Shown here in pieces: positions 58,782 through 64,000 of a DNA stretch of 64,000 bases. This DNA comes from JBGTFE01 sp041747435 (GTDB taxonomy: Bacteria; Acidobacteriota; Blastocatellia; Pyrinomonadales; Pyrinomonadaceae): contig JBGTFE010000117.1 in the NCBI GenBank assembly GCA_041747435.1, positions 1 to 64,000 on the forward strand, written 5' to 3'. The notes under the pieces were generated by a model. It did no database searches. It worked only from the letters and a program-made list of their open reading frames with translations, and was not told the DNA's origin. A program made the position numbers and the translations under genes. The number at the start of each line of letters is the position of its first letter. Within the stretch, counting starts at the first letter, position 1.

Positions 58782-59315
58782 TTACTCCTTTCGCCATTCA
58801 GGCAGGTCTTTTGTTTCTCTGACTTTCGTAACGTAAATCGAAGAACCTTTAACTTTCACGACTTCAACTTTATCGCCTTCCTTAAGCGCGGATTCGCCCG
58901 CGATCGGGAAAGCCGTCCACGTTGAGCCGAACACTTTGACCGCGCCTTCGTTCAAAGAGCCTTTACTCGCGCTCGTTACAGTTCCAACTTTTCCGGGAAG
59001 AGAATCGACACCGGTTTTTACCGTATCTTCATCCGTATGCCGGAAATACTTTGCGAAAATGGTTCGCGACATAACGGTCAGGATTATGGAAGTCGACGCA
59101 AAGATCAAAAACTGAATGAAGAAGCTGTTGATGCCGATAAGACTCGCAAACGCCGCCGCGAGCGCGCCGATACCAAACCAGAACAAAACAAAGCCGAAGG
59201 TAAAGATCTCGGCGATGATCAATACCACTCCCAAAATGATCCAAAAAATCCAGCTAAATTGCTCCATGGTTTCGATTTCCGCAAATAGTATTGCAATTAT
59301 TTCCGAATTTGTCAT
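58782..59315 (-). CDS. NfeD family membrane protein
   Basis: This 177-residue protein is a short NfeD-type: two or three TM helices near residues 20-90 and a C-terminal OB-fold domain (LPGKVGTVTSASKGSLNEGA, KEGDKVEVVKVKGSSIYV). Such proteins usually pair with stomatin/SPFH proteins, but none is present here. A Met at 59267 (MEQFSW) is an alternative start that matches the family N-terminus well. Confidence 0.87.
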   Translation of the reverse strand: MTNSEIIAILFAEIETMEQFSWIFWIILGVVLIIAEIFTFGFVLFWFGIGALAAAFASLIGINSFFIQFLIFASTSIILTVMSRTIFAKYFRHTDEDTVKTGVDSLPGKVGTVTSASKGSLNEGAVKVFGSTWTAFPIAGESALKEGDKVEVVKVKGSSIYVTKVRETKDLPEWRKE

Positions 59316-59345
59316 TTAATTTCCGGCGTTATTTTGCGGCTAACT

Positions 59346-59374
59346 TTGAACTTGAAAGTCGGTCGTGATAATCT
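59346..59374 (+). promoter_or_regulatory. Probable promoter of tRNA-Leu
   Basis: TTGAAC (59346-59351), a 17-bp spacer and TAATCT (59369-59374), with the mature tRNA starting 10 bp further. Confidence 0.45.
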
Positions 59375-59383
59375 TTTTTTCGT

Positions 59384-59471
59384 GCTTGGGTGGCGGAATA
59401 GGTAGACGCACAGGACTTAAAATCCTGTGTCCCTTGTGGACGTGCGGGTTCGATTCCCGCCCTAAGCACCA
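59384..59471 (+). tRNA. tRNA-Leu (anticodon TAA), CCA encoded
   Basis: It folds with acceptor stem GCTTGGG/CCTAAGC, a D arm with GGTAGACGC, the anticodon stem CAGGA/TCCTG with loop CTTAAAA (anticodon TAA), a long variable arm and T arm GGTTCGATTCC. It is 88 nt including CCA. A terminator follows. Confidence 0.97.
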
Positions 59472-59477
59472 TTTCTT

Positions 59478-59507
59478 AACCCCGATTTGTTCGGGGTTTT
59501 TCTTCTT
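59478..59507 (+). terminator. Intrinsic terminator after tRNA-Leu
   Basis: Stem AACCCCGA pairs with TCGGGGTT around loop TTTGT, followed by TTTCTTCTT. Confidence 0.9.
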
Positions 59508-59519
59508 GGTTTGAATGGG

Positions 59520-59534
59520 CGGCACGATTGTTGC
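59520..59534 (+). promoter_or_regulatory. Sigma-54-type promoter 1
   Basis: CGGCACGATTGTTGC fits the -24/-12 form GG-N10-GC, with the core TTGC. It lies 24 bp before the ATG at 59558, giving a leader of about 12 nt that includes a GGAGG Shine-Dalgarno sequence. The first base differs from consensus (C for T). Confidence 0.55.
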
Positions 59535-59557
59535 GCTCCGTTTCTGTGGAGGCAATT

Positions 59558-60142
59558 ATGAAATTAAGAATATTGTTTGTTTTAGCTCTTGGTTTTTTGC
59601 TCATACAGAGCGCCGACGCCCAAAATCGCAGCGATCGCAATTTGATCGCCGCCGCAAAAAAGGTTACCGGCGACAGCTTCCCGTTTTTTAGCGAAACTTC
59701 AAAAGGCGCGCGTGTTTATTCGGTAAATCAGCCGAGCACAAAAATGCTGAACGCAATCGATACGGGTCTTTCTGATCTTTTCAAGATTGCAAAAAAGCAC
59801 AATTACACAAATCGCCTTAATTACTCGGACTATACGATCTTTATCGCAAAACCCGACCGTACAAAAGACGCCAGCGGTCAATATTCGCCTGACATTGCTG
59901 TTTCCGCATACCAATATGCCGGAAGCGTTTACGATCAGGGCGGCTTTGTTTATGCTGCCGGAATGGTTTTGTCCAACAATCCGTGCGCATTCGTGTTTGC
60001 CGAACACACAAAAGATCTGCAGCGCGTTTCGAACATTGTGCGCTACGAAGGCGAACATCTCGTGCTTTATCACAACGATAGAAGGAAATATCGGGAAACG
60101 GCGGATCACAGTCAGGGCGGCGGACATCCGATCCTGGAATAG
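59558..60142 (+). CDS. Exported hypothetical protein
   Basis: This 194-residue protein from MKLRILFVLALGFLLI has a signal peptide ending ADAQ. The mature part is hydrophilic with SDYTIFIAKPDRTKDASG, FVYAAGMVLSNNPCAF and a His/Arg-rich C-terminal part (YHNDRRKYRETADHSQGGGH). I do not recognise a family. It could be a metal-binding or protease-inhibitor-like secreted protein, but nothing proves that. GGAGG lies 7 nt upstream of the start. Confidence 0.72.
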   Translation: MKLRILFVLALGFLLIQSADAQNRSDRNLIAAAKKVTGDSFPFFSETSKGARVYSVNQPSTKMLNAIDTGLSDLFKIAKKHNYTNRLNYSDYTIFIAKPDRTKDASGQYSPDIAVSAYQYAGSVYDQGGFVYAAGMVLSNNPCAFVFAEHTKDLQRVSNIVRYEGEHLVLYHNDRRKYRETADHSQGGGHPILE

Positions 60143-60160
60143 AAACATTCAACATTATGT

Positions 60161-60209
60161 ATTTCAGATTCCAAATTCGACCTTTAATTTGGACTTTGGA
60201 ATACGAAAT
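60161..60209. repeat. Inverted TTTGGAAT word element
   Basis: ATTTCAGATTCCAAATT (60161-60177) pairs with AATTTGGACTTTGGAATACG followed by AAAT (60186-60209). It can fold as an imperfect hairpin. It is similar in kind to the other word elements. Confidence 0.6.
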
Positions 60210-60342
60210 ATTAAATTCACTCACCCATATCGTGCAACAAACAACCGATAATGTCGCCGCAAAATATAGACACGCTGCCGCTTGCACGTGTAAAATGCGA
60301 GAAACCTGTGATTTTGTTTTTTTTGTGATTTTATCGGAATGC

Positions 60343-60357
60343 TGGCACGGTCATTGC
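60343..60357 (+). promoter_or_regulatory. Sigma-54-type promoter 2
   Basis: TGGCACGGTCATTGC matches the TGGCACG-N4-TTGC consensus with GG-N10-GC spacing. Expected transcription start is near 60369, about 48 nt before the gene start at 60417. The leader also holds the hairpin CTTCGCGGA/TCCGCGAAG (60365-60400). Confidence 0.75.
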
Positions 60358-60416
60358 CGTGAAACTTCGCGGATGCAGTAAGTTTGAAAACTCCGCGAAG
60401 ATGTGAGGTCAAAAAT

Positions 60417-61019
60417 ATGAGTCGTAAGGCGACCAAAATCTTCGCCCTTTTTTTTCTGTTCTTTGTTAATTCTATTTTTGTTAAAGCTCAAAGTGTTTAC
60501 GAGATCCCGTCCGGAACAAAGATTCGGGTTCAGATGGACAACGAGATAAACTCGAAAGTTTCGAACGTTAACGATACGTTTACAACGACGATCTCGGAAC
60601 CGGTGAAAATCCGCGAAACTGTGGTGTTGCCTATCGGAACGGTGATCGAAGGACGCGTGACAAATGCAAAACCCGCCGCGATCGGACAAAAAAACGGAAA
60701 GCTGATCGTCACTTTTGAAACGCTGCGATTCGCAAGCGGCGAAAAACGCGACATCACCGGCATTTTGGTCAATCCGCTCGACGCCGAATCTTCGCAAACG
60801 ACGAATATTTTAACCATCGCGGGCGGCACCGCGGTCGGCGCGATCTTCGGGAGCGCTTCAAAAGGCGGCAGCGGCGCATTGATCGGAGCCGCGATCGGAA
60901 CCGGCGCCGGAGCCGGAATCGCGTTTATGAGAAAAGGAAAAGACGTACGCATCCGATCGGACGAAGAGTTTGACATAGAATTGACAAAAAACGTGATCCT
61001 GCCGGTTCGGGATTATTGA
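60417..61019 (+). CDS. Exported glycine-zipper protein
   Basis: This 200-residue protein has a signal peptide to about residue 24 (FVKAQ). It has a beta-rich middle (IPSGTKIRVQMDNEINSKVS and TVVLPIGTVIEGRVTNAKPA) and a C-terminal glycine zipper (GGTAVGAIFGSASKGGSGAL, IGAAIGTGAGAGIAF). The zipper could insert into or span a membrane. The family is not named. GAGG lies 9 nt upstream of the chosen start. Confidence 0.78.
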   Translation: MSRKATKIFALFFLFFVNSIFVKAQSVYEIPSGTKIRVQMDNEINSKVSNVNDTFTTTISEPVKIRETVVLPIGTVIEGRVTNAKPAAIGQKNGKLIVTFETLRFASGEKRDITGILVNPLDAESSQTTNILTIAGGTAVGAIFGSASKGGSGALIGAAIGTGAGAGIAFMRKGKDVRIRSDEEFDIELTKNVILPVRDY

Positions 61020-61062
61020 AAATCTAAGATTTGGTCGTTGGCGAAAATCCGATCGACCGAAT

Positions 61063-61103
61063 AAAAAACCTGTCGTGAAGGGGAGAGCGCGACAGGTTTT
61101 TTT
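61063..61103. terminator. Bidirectional intrinsic terminator
   Basis: ACCTGTCG (preceded by AAAAA) pairs with CGACAGGT (followed by TTTTTT) around a purine-rich loop. It ends the glycine-zipper gene and could also serve the other direction. Confidence 0.9.
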
Positions 61104-61198
61104 ATTTTTGAACCGGATCGTTTGCCGTTCGCCCGCAAGCCGTGATACAAAATATCTTTTATCAAATACATATATTTCAGATCTGAGAGGAATAAAAA

Positions 61199-62131
61199 AT
61201 GATTAGACGCAATAAAATTACGGTCGTCGGCGCGGGAAACGTCGGCGCGACCGCCGCCCATTGGATCGCAGCGAAGGAATTGGCGGACGTCGTTCTCGTC
61301 GATATTGTCGAAGGAACGCCGCAGGGAAAATCGCTTGATTTGGCTCAAGCCGCACCGATCGACGGCTTTGACGTAAAACTTGTAGGCGCGAATTCCTATG
61401 AAGAAACAAAAGATTCGGACATAGTGATAATCACCGCCGGACTTCCGCGCAAACCCGGAATGAGCCGCGACGACCTTTTGAAAACAAACGCGGACATCGT
61501 CGGAAAGGTAACGGACGAAGTCGCAAAATATTCGCCGAATTCTTTTATCATCGTCGTATCAAATCCGCTTGACGCGATGACGCAGGTTGCTTTTCGGCGT
61601 TCCGGTTTCCCAAAAAACCGCGTGATGGGAATGGCTGGCGTTCTCGATTCGGCGCGTATGCGCTGCTTTTTGGCTGAGGCGCTCGATGTTTCCGTCGAAG
61701 ATGTTTCGGCATTTGTTCTCGGCGGACACGGCGACACGATGGTTCCGCTGCCGCGATATTCGACATGCGCCGGAATTCCGGTAACCGAACTTTTACCGAA
61801 AGATCAGCTCGATGCGATCATCGCGCGCACAGCGAACGGCGGCGCCGAGATCGTCGGGCTTTTGAAAACGGGCTCGGCATTTTATGCTCCGTCGCTCGGC
61901 GCGGTCGAAATGGCGCAATCGATCTTAAAGGACAAAAAACGCATTTTGCCGTGCGCCGTTTATCTCGAAGGCGAATACGGAATCAACAATCTTTTCGTCG
62001 GCGTTCCGGTCAAGCTTGGTAAAAACGGCGTCGAACAGATCATCGAAATTTCGCTTACCAATGAAGAACGCTCCGCTTTGCAAAAATCCGCGGGCGCCGT
62101 TCAGGAACTCGTTGATATTCTCGAGATATGA
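61199..62131 (+). CDS. mdh: Malate dehydrogenase
   Basis: Mdh oxidises malate to oxaloacetate with NAD in the TCA cycle. The 310-residue enzyme starts with TVVGAGNVGATAAHWIA (Rossmann glycine motif). It has the NAD-binding Asp in VLVDIVEG, the catalytic loop RKPGMSRDDLL, and the catalytic His in VLGGHGDTMVPL. The Met/Arg pattern of the substrate loop fits malate rather than lactate. GAGAGG lies upstream. Terminators bound it on both sides, so it is a single-gene unit. Confidence 0.96.
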   Translation: MIRRNKITVVGAGNVGATAAHWIAAKELADVVLVDIVEGTPQGKSLDLAQAAPIDGFDVKLVGANSYEETKDSDIVIITAGLPRKPGMSRDDLLKTNADIVGKVTDEVAKYSPNSFIIVVSNPLDAMTQVAFRRSGFPKNRVMGMAGVLDSARMRCFLAEALDVSVEDVSAFVLGGHGDTMVPLPRYSTCAGIPVTELLPKDQLDAIIARTANGGAEIVGLLKTGSAFYAPSLGAVEMAQSILKDKKRILPCAVYLEGEYGINNLFVGVPVKLGKNGVEQIIEISLTNEERSALQKSAGAVQELVDILEI

Positions 62132-62156
62132 TCTCTCAAAAATTTCAATTTTTTCT

Positions 62157-62188
62157 AAAGGAAGGTCTTTGCGGACTTTCCTTTTTTT
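62157..62188 (+). terminator. Intrinsic terminator after mdh
   Basis: AAAGGAAGGTC pairs with GACTTTCCTTT (one G-U pair) around TTTGCG, followed by a run of seven T. From here to 62417 there is no gene, only the sigma-54 site below. Confidence 0.9.
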
Positions 62189-62323
62189 CTTGTTAGAGAA
62201 TCGGTCAAACTGATTGATGGATTCGTTCAGGTTGAATCACTTCTGACCGCAATATTTCTTTTCAAACTTTACCTCGCAACGCTAACGCCTTTTATTTCTG
62301 CCTTTACAGCGCCCCGCCGTTAA

Positions 62324-62338
62324 TGGCACGTCCATTGC
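62324..62338 (+). promoter_or_regulatory. Sigma-54-type promoter 3
   Basis: TGGCACGTCCATTGC is a perfect match to TGGCACG-N4-TTGC. The expected start is near 62350, with a leader of about 68 nt to the protease gene at 62418. Confidence 0.78.
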
Positions 62339-62417
62339 CAAACTCTCCACGGTGATTCGTGTATCGAGTCGCAATTTTGGAAATCATTTCCCGAACTTTA
62401 ATAGAAGGATAAAAAAA

Positions 62418-64000
62418 ATGTCACAGCAAACAAAGTTTTCAAATTTTTCGCGCGTCGTAGCCATTGCATTGGTTTTCACGATGTTTTCGCTGAATATTCT
62501 TAGCGCCGCGGCGTTCAACGGCAATGTAGTTAATTCGGTAGTGTCTACCACACTCGAAAAATTTACAACCGATCTGACCGCCTCAGCCCGGAAAGGCAGC
62601 TTAACGCCAAACCAGACTTTCGAAGCCGAAGTCAATCGAATAATCGAAATTCTGTCGACGCAAAATGCGCGTCAGCCGGTTATTCTCGATGAAAGCGGCG
62701 ACAACTCGATTTTGGTTGCCGAGCTTTTCGCTTCGCGTCTCGCAAAGGACAATGTCCCCGCGAGTTTGCGCGGCAAGCGTCTTTTGGCGCTTGAGATCGG
62801 TTCGCTGTTTTCCGAAACGAAAGATCAAGCGGAAATTTCGCAGGCGATAGAAACCATAATTTCGGAGCTTTCCGCATCGAAGAAAGGCACTATCCTATTT
62901 GTAGACGAGCTGACGAACTTTATCGGGAAATCGGGCGTCAACGACGCTCTGGCAAACGCGCTCCTCGAAAATAAGATCACGATCATCGGCGGCAGCTCCA
63001 AAGCCGCTTATGATGAAAACATCGAATTAATCCCGGAAGCTTCAGCACTCTTTGAAAAGCTCAACATCGGCGAGATCAAGAATAACTCGTCCGACACCTC
63101 CGTTCAGGCATTCGATGAAAACGAAGGTTTTCGCGGCGACAACGTTTCGTCCGATCTGCGTGAAATGATGGCGAAAGACATTAACAAACGAGTTGATGTA
63201 ATTCTGCAGGCGAAAGATGCGGACAGCCCGGTTCTGCGCGCGATCATGGCGGAATACCGCGTTCGTCTGACCGACAGGATCGGAACGAGCAACACTTTGG
63301 TTATTAATCTGCCTTTACGCGCTGTCGAACAGCTTGCGCAAAGCGGCATCGTGAATTATATGTCGCCCGACCGGCAGCTCAACTTTTTAGGACACGTTGA
63401 AAATGCAACCGGCGCGACGGCGATGCGTTCGCAGCCCGCTATCGGAACTCGTCCGGCGTTAACGCTTGACGGAACCGGTGTCGGCATTGCGGTTCTCGAT
63501 TCCGGTTTGCTGGCAACTCATAAAGATTTCAGAAATTCCAGCGGAAGCCGCATCGTTTTCAACAAAAATTTTGTAACGAATAGCACCACGACGGATGACG
63601 ATTACGGGCACGGAACCCACGTAGCCGGCATCGCCGCGGGCAGCAATGGCACTTATAAAGGTCTCGCCCCAAATGCCAACATCATTAATCTGAAGGTTTT
63701 GGACGCACAGGGCAGAGGACAAACTGCCTGGCTTCTTAACGCGCTTGATTGGATGATCGCAAACCACGCGACCTACAACATTCGCGTCGCAAATCTTAGT
63801 TTGGGCGGTCTGGCGATAGATTCATACACAAACGATCCGGTTTGCCGGAAGGTACAGCAATTGAGCGCGCTTGGCGTTTTGGTTGTCGCCGCTGCCGGTA
63901 ACGAAGGCAAAAACGCCTTGGGACAAAAACTATACGGTCATATTCATTCGCCCGGCAACGATCCCTCGGCTTTGACGGTCGGCGCGGTCAATACAAAAAA
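62418..64000 (+). CDS. Exported subtilisin-like (S8) protease with degenerate ClpB-type AAA+ domain, 3' truncated
   Basis: The 527 residues in the window continue beyond its edge. A signal-like helix is at residues 10-32. Residues 66-222 align by eye with the first AAA+ module of ClpB: FEAEVNRIIEILS, then PVILDESGDNSILVAELFA where ClpB has PVLIGEPGVGKT, then NVPASLRGKRLLALEIGSLF, and the Walker-B-like ILFVDELTNFIG. Walker A Gly, Lys and Thr are lost, so ATP use is unlikely. From about residue 345 an S8 catalytic domain follows with Asp 361 (VLDSG), His 398 (YGHGTHVAG) and the oxyanion Asn 495 (AAGNEG). The Ser lies beyond the window. AGAAGG lies upstream. It follows a sigma-54-type promoter. 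Confidence 0.85.
   Translation, partial: MSQQTKFSNFSRVVAIALVFTMFSLNILSAAAFNGNVVNSVVSTTLEKFTTDLTASARKGSLTPNQTFEAEVNRIIEILSTQNARQPVILDESGDNSILVAELFASRLAKDNVPASLRGKRLLALEIGSLFSETKDQAEISQAIETIISELSASKKGTILFVDELTNFIGKSGVNDALANALLENKITIIGGSSKAAYDENIELIPEASALFEKLNIGEIKNNSSDTSVQAFDENEGFRGDNVSSDLREMMAKDINKRVDVILQAKDADSPVLRAIMAEYRVRLTDRIGTSNTLVINLPLRAVEQLAQSGIVNYMSPDRQLNFLGHVENATGATAMRSQPAIGTRPALTLDGTGVGIAVLDSGLLATHKDFRNSSGSRIVFNKNFVTNSTTTDDDYGHGTHVAGIAAGSNGTYKGLAPNANIINLKVLDAQGRGQTAWLLNALDWMIANHATYNIRVANLSLGGLAIDSYTNDPVCRKVQQLSALGVLVVAAAGNEGKNALGQKLYGHIHSPGNDPSALTVGAVNTK

Overview
The window looks like a chromosomal segment of an acidobacterium, probably of the Blastocatellia type. This is inferred from the gene mix: a complex I operon of the 14-subunit type, DUF1684 and DUF1801 proteins, a TPR giant, a bifunctional HMT-MTHFR, DinB and YceI proteins, type IV minor pilins, and an even to slightly AT-rich coding style with many E/K and A/V residues. 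No rRNA was seen, so placement rests on protein character only. No prophage, CRISPR array or complete transposase-bearing insertion sequence was seen.

Layout. 1-1809: end of clpP and all of clpX. 1810-2550: gene-free AT-rich DNA with nested hairpins, ending at tRNA-Arg(CCT). 2664-4842 (minus): apt, acylphosphatase, a chlorite-dismutase/HemQ-like protein and DinB. 4989-5756: two small unknown genes. 5828-9841 (minus): thiD, thiE, a small membrane protein and a 728-residue TPR protein. 10096-14073: sugar nucleotidyltransferase, mutM, and two secreted proteins including an S41 peptidase. 14132-16133: a SAM-II-like riboswitch with terminator in front of a homocysteine methyltransferase/methylene-THF reductase fusion. 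16171-24475 (minus): a redox and electrophile-stress block (hemerythrin, quinone oxidoreductases, thioredoxin, OsmC, alcohol dehydrogenase, O-methyltransferase, YceI) headed by an Rrf2 regulator, then a GntR regulator. 24485-28603 (minus): a GxxExxY nuclease cassette, a sugar-nucleotide epimerase-like protein, cytochrome c, a 21-bp minisatellite, thiG and thiS.

28905-47149 is the nuo operon, in the order A B C D E F G H J K L M N, with nuoI missing. The gene junctions have collected passengers: a TonB-like protein, a SnoaL-like protein, two separate HicB-HicA toxin-antitoxin pairs, ribosomal protein THX (too short for most gene callers), a lipoprotein, a DUF1684 protein and several inverted-repeat elements. 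A second GxxExxY cassette follows nuoN.

47724-54837 holds an unknown gene, a class I amidotransferase-like protein, and a minus-strand minor-pilin operon (FimT/GspH-, PilV-, PilW- and PilX-like, then two paralogous lipoproteins) behind a near-consensus sigma-70 promoter. 55024-64000 holds a YbdK-type ligase, PilZ protein, trans-sulfuration enzyme, PP2C phosphatase, NfeD protein, tRNA-Leu(TAA), malate dehydrogenase, and three exported proteins each preceded by a sigma-54-type promoter. The last is a subtilisin-like protease whose N-terminal half is a recognisable but degenerate ClpB-type AAA+ domain.

The most unusual features are: the pseudo-ClpB/subtilase fusion; the GxxExxY nuclease cassettes bounded by inverted arrays of locus-specific short words, with matching gene-less versions in several intergenic gaps; the nuo operon without nuoI but with two HicBA modules; the SAM-II-like riboswitch; and the sigma-54 trio.
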